Shown one piece after another: positions 27,492 through 34,859 of a stretch of 64,000 nt of DNA (positions are counted from its first letter, which is position 1; every line of letters begins with the position of its first letter). The notes beneath the pieces were generated by a model that ran no database searches, was not told the origin of the DNA, and saw only the letters and a list, made by a program, of their open reading frames with translations. Location: the NCBI RefSeq assembly GCF_001182725.1, contig NZ_CWHU01000005.1:682001-746000 (forward strand), written 5' to 3'. The translations under genes and the position numbers were made by a program. Source of the DNA: Anaerococcus jeddahensis. Lineage in GTDB: Bacteria > Bacillota > Clostridia > Tissierellales > Peptoniphilaceae.

Positions 27492-29318
27492 ATGAGACAA
27501 AATAGTAACATAAATCTAACAAAAATAACAAGTGGTGCTTTAGTTTTGCTTCTTGCAAGTGGTGGATTATTTTCTAATTCTTTAGCTAAAGATAATAATT
27601 CAAATAATATTGAAAAGGTTATAGTTGAAAAAAATGATAAATTAGAGGACAAAAACCTAGACAAAACTAAAATATCTGAAGAAGAAAAGAAAAAATTGGA
27701 TAAGAAGTCAGAAGAAATCTGCCAACTTGACCAAGTTAATAAAGAAAACACTCTTGAGAAGTCAACTATTCAAGATATGATTAATGATCTAGATAAGGAT
27801 GCTGATAAAAAGATAGAAGAAAATGAAGCTGAGTATAACTTGCCTTTAGAAGCATCTGCTCCAGAAGAAAATAAAGATTCCATTCAAGAAAAAAATGAAA
27901 GCTTAAGTTTAGAAAAAGAAAACGATATAGATGAAAATATTAGCCTAAATAATACTAATAACTCTATAAATAATAATTTAGAAAATGAAAATACAAAAAA
28001 TCAAGAAGTAAGTTCAGAAAACTTGGATGATAATAATGAGCCTGCTACTAAATTAATAGAAGACGAATCAAATGAAAAACCAGCCTTATTAGAAGATGAT
28101 AAGTCTGTTGAAGATGATAATGCTTTGGAAATATCAGAAGTTAGCGAAAAAGAAAATGTTCAAAGTTCTCAACAAGACAAAAAAATTTCTGTGTCTACTT
28201 ATCAAAGCAATGTTCAAAAACCTAAATATATTAATGATTATAGTAATAATAAAGAATTTCTTGAAATGTTAGCAAGTCACTCAAGTCTTGCAAAAGAATA
28301 TAATATTTTCCCGGAAGTCATGATGGGTCAAGCTATTCTTGAATCAGGCTGGGGACAATCTGCGCTCGCAAAATACAATAAAAATTTATTTGGTGTGAAA
28401 GTTCCTTACTCTGAACGTGGAAAAGGAAAAGGTGTAGTATATAAAACTAATGAAGAAATAAACGGAAAAACAATTAGAATAAGTGATGAATTTAGAAAGT
28501 TTGATACTTATGAACAAAGCATTAGACAATATTTAAATTTATTAACAGGTAATTATTATAGTAGGTTCGGTGTAAATACTGCAAAAAATTATAAAGAACA
28601 AATTCAAAGAATAAAAGCCGCAGGCTATGCTACTGATAGTAGATATGTTAATTCAGTTCTTAATGTAATTTCTAGTTCAAACTTATCTGAAGTTGCTAAT
28701 AGATATTTAGGTACAATAGTAGAAAAACCAAAAACTATATTAGTTAAGAATAATAACTTAAGCTCAAATTTAAAAGCTTCTAAAAAAGCTAATAATGTAA
28801 GTAAGACTGTTAAAAGATCTAATCCTATAATAGCTAAAAAAGAAGTTAATAATGTTTATTCTGTTTCTGTAAAGAAGACACCTGTTCTTAAAAATACACT
28901 TTCAACAAAAATATACAAGGCAAAAAATCTTGAAAAAACAAAAGTAATTGAAAATGTAAATAAAGAAGTTGGAGATAAAATTGAAATATCAAACCCTATT
29001 TCAACTACTAAAGTAGGAAAATCTTTAAGTTCTAATAAATCTTTAAAAGATACAGTTTCAAAAAAAGAAAAAGCTACTAAGCCTATATTACAATCCAAGT
29101 CTGATGATTTAGTAGAAAAAAGTAAAATAAATAAAGATGAAAATAAAAATAAAAATTACAGAAAAAATCAACAAGTAACAGAAAATATAGTCAAAACTAA
29201 TAATTCATATAATAATATTGAATCTAATAATGTACAAACAGGAGTTGGATCTTTAAGTTCAGTCCTATTAACTTTATCAGCTTCAAGTATAGGTTTATTT
29301 TCTAGTAAAAAAAGATAA
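27492..29318 (+). CDS. Secreted surface N-acetylglucosaminidase (GH73) with C-terminal NVQTG sorting-like signal
   Basis: 608 residues. A signal peptide (about 1-33) is followed by a very acidic Asn/Glu/Asp-rich region to about 225. A GH73 glucosaminidase domain (about 248-405) follows, with the probable catalytic Glu284 in AILESGWG, the KNLFGVK segment and FRKFDTYEQSIRQY. Then comes a basic Lys/Ser/Asn-rich stretch to about 575. The C-terminus has NVQTG (580-584), a ~21-residue hydrophobic segment and KKR, the layout of a sortase signal, but with NVQTG in place of LPXTG. Probably a wall-attached autolysin; anchoring is inference. It stands alone between a promoter and a terminator. Confidence 0.85.
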   Translation: MRQNSNINLTKITSGALVLLLASGGLFSNSLAKDNNSNNIEKVIVEKNDKLEDKNLDKTKISEEEKKKLDKKSEEICQLDQVNKENTLEKSTIQDMINDLDKDADKKIEENEAEYNLPLEASAPEENKDSIQEKNESLSLEKENDIDENISLNNTNNSINNNLENENTKNQEVSSENLDDNNEPATKLIEDESNEKPALLEDDKSVEDDNALEISEVSEKENVQSSQQDKKISVSTYQSNVQKPKYINDYSNNKEFLEMLASHSSLAKEYNIFPEVMMGQAILESGWGQSALAKYNKNLFGVKVPYSERGKGKGVVYKTNEEINGKTIRISDEFRKFDTYEQSIRQYLNLLTGNYYSRFGVNTAKNYKEQIQRIKAAGYATDSRYVNSVLNVISSSNLSEVANRYLGTIVEKPKTILVKNNNLSSNLKASKKANNVSKTVKRSNPIIAKKEVNNVYSVSVKKTPVLKNTLSTKIYKAKNLEKTKVIENVNKEVGDKIEISNPISTTKVGKSLSSNKSLKDTVSKKEKATKPILQSKSDDLVEKSKINKDENKNKNYRKNQQVTENIVKTNNSYNNIESNNVQTGVGSLSSVLLTLSASSIGLFSSKKR

Positions 29319-29328
29319 TAATTAATTT

Positions 29329-29368
29329 ATCGGATAAGGGTAAAACTTTATCCGATTTTTTATTTTTT
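29329..29368 (+). terminator. Terminator of the glucosaminidase gene
   Basis: ATCGGATAAG (29329-29338) pairs with TTTATCCGAT (29347-29356, one G-T pair), followed by TTTTTTATTTTTTT. Confidence 0.92.
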
Positions 29369-29667
29369 TGTTTTATAGATTAAATAAAAAGAGAAAAGTG
29401 ATTTATTTAAAATCTCATTCGTATATTTTAAAAAATATATAAATTTTAGCTATAGAATAGTATTAGTAAAAATATAAAATCGCTTAAATCGCAAATTAGA
29501 GTTTCAAATTATTTATAATTACATTTCATATTTATATATCAATTAGTTGGATGAAGATTTTTGGATAAAAAAGATATTTAAATACAAAATATTTTATTAT
29601 AAAAATTTAAGGTTTTATAAAAAATGAATCCAATATAATTCTAGTTGAGAAGGGGTATTCAAATTCA
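29369..29667. other. AT-rich spacer without a gene
   Basis: About 300 bases between the glucosaminidase terminator and the inverted repeat before the recombinase gene. I see only short frames with no supporting ribosome binding site. A small direct repeat AAATCGC occurs twice near 29476-29492. No tRNA, known riboswitch or clear promoter is recognised. It could hold a small RNA, but nothing in the sequence proves that. Confidence 0.5.
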
Positions 29668-29703
29668 AATTATTGCACAAAATAATAATTTTGTGCAATA
29701 ATT
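29668..29703. repeat. Perfect 16-bp inverted repeat overlapping the recombinase promoter
   Basis: Arms 29668-29683 (core TTGCACAAAAT) and 29688-29703 (core ATTTTGTGCAA) are perfect complements around a 4-base AATA centre. The right arm runs into the -35 of the following promoter. A T-rich tract follows (29706-29720), so it could be an operator for a dimeric repressor, a terminator, or both. Confidence 0.8.
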
Positions 29704-29730
29704 GATGTTTTTCTTTTTTTATGCTAAAAT
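29702..29730 (+). promoter_or_regulatory. Promoter of the tyrosine recombinase gene
   Basis: TTGATG (29702-29707), 17 bases, TAAAAT (29725-29730) preceded by TGC, an extended -10. The -35 shares two bases with the inverted repeat. Confidence 0.65.
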
Positions 29731-29761
29731 AAAGCTAGCTTAAGAAAATTAGGAGAATTTT

Positions 29762-30757
29762 ATGAAAAAAATCCAAACCCCTTTGATATTAAAAGACTAT
29801 TTATCTTATCTTAAATCTATTAGAGGTCTTTCTAAAAAAACTATTAGCGAATATAATTATGATCTTATTAACTTTATTTCTTTTCAAATTTTAAGGAAAT
29901 TTTATTTTGATGACTTAGATAGGTTTAATCAAGATTTAGAAAAATCAATTATAGATTCTAATAAAATATTTACTAAATCCTTTATAAATGATATTAATAT
30001 TCAAGATATGTACGCCTATATTTCATATCTTGATAATGAACTTAATGATAACACTTCTACTAGGTCTAGAAAATTATCTGCTTTAAGATCTTTTTATAAG
30101 TATTTACACCAAGAAATTGAAATGATTGATAATAATATCAGCGAAAAACTAAGAAATCCTAAAATTCAGAAACGTCAACCGGTTTATTTAACTTTAAGTG
30201 AAACCGAGCATCTACTTTCTACTATAGCTAATGAAAAAAATGAATTTTTGAGAAATCGTGACATGGCTATTGTATTCACTTTTCTTACAACTGGAATGCG
30301 CCTTTCTGAGCTTGTTAGTGTAAATTTATCCGATATTAAAGATGATCATTTTTCTATTATTGGAAAAGGCAATAAAGAAAGAACTATATATTTGACGAAA
30401 AATTGTCTTGATTTAATTGATAATTATATAATGATAAGAAAAAATTATTTGAAAGATAAAAAAACTGACGCTCTATTTATATCTACAAGGAAAAATAGGA
30501 TTTCTAATAGGGCTGTTCAATCTACAGTAGAAAAATATTTAAAAAAAGCAGGTTTTGATACTAGCATCTACTCTACCCACAAATTAAGACATACTGCAGC
30601 AACATTGATGTACAAATACGGAAATGTTGATATAAGAGCCTTAAAAGATGTATTAGGACATGAAAGTGTTTCAACTACTCAAATTTACACCCATCTTGAT
30701 AATGAAGATTTAAAAAATGCTGTAAATAAAAACCCTTTATCAAATTTAAAAATCTAA
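29762..30757 (+). CDS. Tyrosine recombinase, XerC/XerD-like
   Basis: 331 residues. The catalytic set is complete: Arg180 in GMRLSEL, Lys in GKGNKERT, HKLRH (His-x-x-Arg), LGHESVSTTQ and the nucleophile Tyr309 in QIYTH. The N-terminal SAM-like DNA-binding domain starts LKDYLSYLKSIRGLSKKTISEY. It has about 25-30 extra residues (about 45-80) compared with ordinary ~300-residue Xer proteins. No phage, transposon or attachment-site genes are nearby, so a housekeeping dimer-resolution role is more likely than an integrase. AGGAG precedes the ATG. Confidence 0.85.
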   Translation: MKKIQTPLILKDYLSYLKSIRGLSKKTISEYNYDLINFISFQILRKFYFDDLDRFNQDLEKSIIDSNKIFTKSFINDINIQDMYAYISYLDNELNDNTSTRSRKLSALRSFYKYLHQEIEMIDNNISEKLRNPKIQKRQPVYLTLSETEHLLSTIANEKNEFLRNRDMAIVFTFLTTGMRLSELVSVNLSDIKDDHFSIIGKGNKERTIYLTKNCLDLIDNYIMIRKNYLKDKKTDALFISTRKNRISNRAVQSTVEKYLKKAGFDTSIYSTHKLRHTAATLMYKYGNVDIRALKDVLGHESVSTTQIYTHLDNEDLKNAVNKNPLSNLKI

Positions 30758-30789
30758 TCTAACTTGCCATAGTCAGATTAGATTTTTAT
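30751..30789. terminator. Bidirectional terminator after the recombinase gene
   Basis: AATCTAATCT (30751-30760) pairs perfectly with AGATTAGATT (30775-30784), with T tracts on both sides. It starts inside the last recombinase codons and lies between convergent genes. Confidence 0.85.
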
Positions 30790-30825
30790 TTTATTATATT
30801 TAATTAAGAAAAATAATCTTTAAAA

Positions 30826-32112
30826 TTAAACTATTGAATTAATATCAAGAAAATTATTATCTATAAATTTTTCCAAAACTTTCATTAAGGCAAGCTTACC
30901 GTGGTATTTATTTAAGCCTCCTTGCAAATAAACTGTGTAAGGTTCTCTTAAGGGTCCATCACATGATAATTCAGATGTTGCTCCTTCTACAAAGCCACCT
31001 GATGACATTATAACTGGATCTTCATATCCTGGCATTTCATCTGCAACAGGAGTTAAATTTGCATCAACACTGCAAGATTCTTGAACTGCCTTACAAAATA
31101 ATTTTAATTTTTCACTAGAATGCAATTTTATAGCTTGAACAATATCGCTTCTTGGATCATTTATTTTTGGTATTATTTCATAATTTAAATCTTCAAAAAC
31201 TTTTGCAAATAAAAGAGCAACTTTTATAGATTCTATAGTAGTTTTACTTGAAAAATATAAGCCTTGTAAAACACTTCTTGTAGTTCCAAAACTTAAGCCT
31301 TCATCTTTACCGATTCCTGGAGCTGTAAGAGTATTCGAGCAGTATTCAACTAAATCTTTTTTTCCGGAAATATATCCGCCTGTTATAGCTATTCCCCCAC
31401 CAAGATTTTTAATAAGAGATCCTGCCATAATATCTGCCCCTATTTCGATAGGTTCTTTTGTCTCTGTAAATTCTCCATAACAATTGTCGACAAAAATAAT
31501 TGCATTTTCATTTATTTTTCTAATTTCATTAATTGCTTTTTCAATCTCTTCAATGCTAAAGGCCCTTCTATTTGTATATCCGGTAGATCTTTGAATCATA
31601 ACAAGTTTTGTTTTATCATCTAATACATCTTTTATTTTGTTATATTGGATTTCTTGCTCATTTTTTAAATCTAATTTTTCGTATTTTATTCCTTTGGATA
31701 TAAGATTTCCTTTTTTATTTCCTTCAATTCCTATAACTTGTTGTAAGGTATCGTATGGATCTCCATTAATAGATAAAATTTTATCTCCGTAATTTAAAAG
31801 AGAAAATAAAACCAAAGAAATTGCATGGGTTCCTGAAACTATATTTGGCCTAACTAAAGAATCTTCTGCTCTAAAAATTGTAGAAAAAATATCTTCAACT
31901 ACATCTCTTCCTATATCGGCATATCCATAACCTGTTGCTGAGTTAAAATGTATACTCGAAAGATTGTTATCGCTAAAGGCTTTTAAAACTTTTATTTGAT
32001 TGTATTCGCTGATTTTATCAAGCTCTTTAAATCTATTTTCTAAATCTTGGTCTATTCTTTCTACATAATTTTCTATATTTTTATCAATTCCATATAATTT
32101 ATTGTAAATCAT
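30826..32112 (-). CDS. PLP-dependent lyase-like protein (methionine gamma-lyase family / aluminium resistance protein)
   Basis: 428 residues of the fold-type I PLP family often labelled aluminium resistance or methionine gamma-lyase family protein (YnbB in Bacillus). The N-terminal region with FNSATGYGYADIGRDV, PNIVSGTHAISL, the Asp in VDNCYGEF and the likely PLP Lys in SLIKNLGGG are characteristic. The physiological reaction of this family is not settled. AAAGGAG precedes the ATG. It overlaps miaA by 14 bases and ends the mutS-mutL-miaA run; in Bacillus the homologue also lies near miaA/hfq/hflX (family context). Confidence 0.85.
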   Translation of the reverse strand: MIYNKLYGIDKNIENYVERIDQDLENRFKELDKISEYNQIKVLKAFSDNNLSSIHFNSATGYGYADIGRDVVEDIFSTIFRAEDSLVRPNIVSGTHAISLVLFSLLNYGDKILSINGDPYDTLQQVIGIEGNKKGNLISKGIKYEKLDLKNEQEIQYNKIKDVLDDKTKLVMIQRSTGYTNRRAFSIEEIEKAINEIRKINENAIIFVDNCYGEFTETKEPIEIGADIMAGSLIKNLGGGIAITGGYISGKKDLVEYCSNTLTAPGIGKDEGLSFGTTRSVLQGLYFSSKTTIESIKVALLFAKVFEDLNYEIIPKINDPRSDIVQAIKLHSSEKLKLFCKAVQESCSVDANLTPVADEMPGYEDPVIMSSGGFVEGATSELSCDGPLREPYTVYLQGGLNKYHGKLALMKVLEKFIDNNFLDINSIV

Positions 32113-33055
32113 AAGTCTCCTTTATTATTTTATCCATTTTAGATAAAATTTCTTCATTTGATTTTTCATCCCTATAAAGTAAATGTGAAAAATCATAATC
32201 TAGGTATTTTTTCATCCAAGTTATTTGCCTTTTGGCATAACGTCTGGTATTTTTTTTGATTTCAGAAACAAGAGTATCAAATGAAATTTCATTTTCTATA
32301 TAAGGAAAAAACTCTTTATAACCAATCGCTTGGAGGGATTTTGATTTTGAATCTAATTTATATTTATTAAGTAGATTTTTAAATTCATCTTCTAAATCCA
32401 TTTCAAACATTTGTTCAACTCTTTGATTTATTTTATCGTAAAGTTTTGACCTATCTTTATAGTTTATAAAAAATAAAATTGGATTTATATTTTCATTTAG
32501 TTTTTTAAAACCTCTTCTTAAATCACTTGGTTTTTCTCCAGTTAATTCAAAAGTTTCAATAGCTCTTATTATTCTTTGAACTTCATTTTGATGATATTTT
32601 TTTGCCTCTATTGGATCAATTTCAATAAGTTTTTGATAAATATATTCATTTCCTTTTATATTAGCTAAATCAGTAAGTTCTTTTCTTAGATTTTCATCTT
32701 TTTTACTTGTTCCATAATTCAAGTCAAATAAAATAGAATCTATATAAAATCCAGTTCCACCTGCAATTATAGGAAGTTTTTCTCTAGAATTTATTTCATC
32801 TATTAATGTTCTTGCCATATTTTTAAATTCTTGTACGGAATAATCCTCGTTTGGATATTTGATATCAAGTCCATAATGACAAATTCCATCCATTTCAAAT
32901 TCAGTAATTTTATTAGTCCCAATATCCATATCTTTATAAATTTGTTGGCTATCAGCAGAAATAATTTCTCCATTAAATTTTTTGGCAAGTTTAATGGCAA
33001 AATCACTTTTTCCCGATGCGGTAGGACCTGTAATAATTATAACTTTATTTGTCAA
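32099..33055 (-). CDS. miaA: tRNA dimethylallyltransferase
   Basis: About 318 residues. It adds the isopentenyl group to A37 of tRNAs reading UNN codons. The P-loop is GPTASGKSDFA close to the start; DSQQIYKDMDIGTNK, GGTGFY and RRYAKRQITW are conserved. Two starts are possible. I prefer the TTG at 33055, which has GGAG 7 bases upstream and an N-terminus of family length. An ATG at 33073 would add six residues, has no good site and would overlap mutL by 29 bases. Confidence 0.93.
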   Translation of the reverse strand: MTNKVIIITGPTASGKSDFAIKLAKKFNGEIISADSQQIYKDMDIGTNKITEFEMDGICHYGLDIKYPNEDYSVQEFKNMARTLIDEINSREKLPIIAGGTGFYIDSILFDLNYGTSKKDENLRKELTDLANIKGNEYIYQKLIEIDPIEAKKYHQNEVQRIIRAIETFELTGEKPSDLRRGFKKLNENINPILFFINYKDRSKLYDKINQRVEQMFEMDLEDEFKNLLNKYKLDSKSKSLQAIGYKEFFPYIENEISFDTLVSEIKKNTRRYAKRQITWMKKYLDYDFSHLLYRDEKSNEEILSKMDKIIKETYDLQ

Positions 33056-34859
33056 AATATTTCTCCAATTCATTTTCTTCGATCATTATGATGGTATTTT
33101 TACCATCATAAGTTTTAAAGGGATTATGGCAAGAATTTAATTTTTCAATACTTGCAAGAGCTTCTGACTTATTTATAGTATCACCTTTTCTAAAGATATT
33201 TTTATTTATAAGTTTTCCTATTTTTTCTTTAAAATATTCTTCATCTTCTAAATCAATATCAAGTAGGTCGTAGAAAAAATCATTATTTTCTGGATTTTCA
33301 AATACAAGAGGAACTGACCTAATTATAAGCTTATCAAAGGAGAATTCTTCTATATCAAAGCCAAATTTTATAAATAAATCTTTTTTTTGCATGTATTTGT
33401 TGTATTCTTCGAGGCTAACCTTAACTATTTTTTGCTCTAATAATTGTTGAGAAGATATAGTATCACTTTTGAAATTTTTCATATATTGATCAAATTTTAT
33501 CCTTTGATCAGCTCTCCTATGATCAAGTATTAAGATTTTTTCATTATAAGTAAATAAGGAGTACCTATTAAAAATCGAGCAAGTATATGATAAATTAGAA
33601 ATATCAATCTTATTAGTCTTAGTTTTTTCAATACTTGTAGAATTTTTTGGGACTTTATCTTCTATAAAATTAAGTTCATGTCCACTAAAAAAGTCATGTT
33701 CTTTATTTTGAATTTCCTTATTTACAGTATCTTTATTTTCAATTTCGTAAGATATATCATAAGAATTTTTTTCTTCATTAATCTTATTATAGGTATTTAA
33801 AATCTCACTATAATCATCATAAAAATTTAACTCTTTTTTATTAATATCATTTACTTTAAGCTCTTTTATACTAGAATTTTCATATAACTTTTCGCTTATA
33901 TTTTCTTTTAACAAATCAATTAATTCATTTTCATAGGTAAATTTGATTTCTTTTTTATTTGGATGGATATTTACATCAATATTACTTGCATTTGTTTCAA
34001 TAAAAATAAAAAATCCTGGAAATCTTTGACTTGGTATTAAGGCTTTGTATTCACTTTCAATAGCCCTACTTATATTTTCATTTTCAATAAGCCTATTATT
34101 TACGAAAATATACTCCATAGACCTATTTCCCCTATAATAATTAAATTTTGAAATATAGCCTTTTACCTTATATAAAGAATTTTCAATATTTATTTCAATA
34201 AGATTATCCTTTAAATTTTCATCTAATAACTTATAAATTTTATTTTCTAAGTCTTCATCTATTAAGGTTTGAAAAACAAGTCTATTATCTTTTATAAATT
34301 TAAAAGATACCTTATCATAACCTAGAGCTAGAGCTAGGATTATTTTTGAAATTTTATTTGACTCATTTATATCTGATCCTAAAAATTTTCGCCTTACAGG
34401 AAGATTTAAAAATAAATCATAAACTTCTATACTAGTTCCTATATTTGTAGCTATAGAATTAAAAGATATCATATTTCCATTTTGAAAAATTATTTCTTTA
34501 CCAATTTCTTGATCTTTTGTTTTAGAAATCGCCTTTACATTGGCACAAGCAAGAATTGATGAGAGGGCTTCGCCCCTAAACCCTAGGGTAAACAAATCAT
34601 ATAGGTCTGAAAAATCTTTTATCTTTGATGTGGCATGTCTTTTAAAAGCTTTTTTAAAATCATCTTCTTCTATTCCAATCCCATCATCAGTTACTCTAAT
34701 ATAAGATTTTCCACCATTTTTAATTTCTACAATTATATTTTTTGCTCCTGCATCTATTGAATTTTCAACCAATTCTTTTACTATAGAAACAGGAGATTCA
34801 ATGACTTCTCCTGCTGCAATTTTTTCTATAGTACTTTTGTCTAGTTCTATGATTTTCAT
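33045..34859 (-). CDS. mutL: DNA mismatch repair protein MutL, apparently lacking endonuclease motifs
   Basis: 604 residues. The N-terminal GHKL ATPase is intact (ENSIDAGAKNI, DDGIGI, ATSKI, GFRGEAL). A Lys/Asn-rich linker (about 330-420) leads to the C-terminal dimerisation domain. In Firmicute MutL this domain usually carries DQHA(x)2E(x)4E, ACR and CPHGRP metal-site motifs. Here the first reads DHRRADQRIKFD near 443, the ACR region reads NKNIFRKGD near 553 and the last reads KTYDGKNT near 583. All the expected metal ligands seem lost. The ATG at 34859 follows AAGGAG by 5 bases; one codon earlier is also possible. Confidence 0.93.
   Translation of the reverse strand: MKIIELDKSTIEKIAAGEVIESPVSIVKELVENSIDAGAKNIIVEIKNGGKSYIRVTDDGIGIEEDDFKKAFKRHATSKIKDFSDLYDLFTLGFRGEALSSILACANVKAISKTKDQEIGKEIIFQNGNMISFNSIATNIGTSIEVYDLFLNLPVRRKFLGSDINESNKISKIILALALGYDKVSFKFIKDNRLVFQTLIDEDLENKIYKLLDENLKDNLIEINIENSLYKVKGYISKFNYYRGNRSMEYIFVNNRLIENENISRAIESEYKALIPSQRFPGFFIFIETNASNIDVNIHPNKKEIKFTYENELIDLLKENISEKLYENSSIKELKVNDINKKELNFYDDYSEILNTYNKINEEKNSYDISYEIENKDTVNKEIQNKEHDFFSGHELNFIEDKVPKNSTSIEKTKTNKIDISNLSYTCSIFNRYSLFTYNEKILILDHRRADQRIKFDQYMKNFKSDTISSQQLLEQKIVKVSLEEYNKYMQKKDLFIKFGFDIEEFSFDKLIIRSVPLVFENPENNDFFYDLLDIDLEDEEYFKEKIGKLINKNIFRKGDTINKSEALASIEKLNSCHNPFKTYDGKNTIIMIEENELEKYFDK

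Noticed and set aside
29668..29703. Inverted repeat as the chromosomal dif site
   Set aside because: dif sites have two ~11-base arms around 6 bases and imperfect symmetry. This one has 16-base perfect arms around 4 bases and touches a promoter.
29762..30757. Recombinase as the integrase of a phage or genomic island
   Set aside because: No excisionase, phage, plasmid or transposon genes, no tRNA attachment site, and neighbours are core genes with similar base composition.
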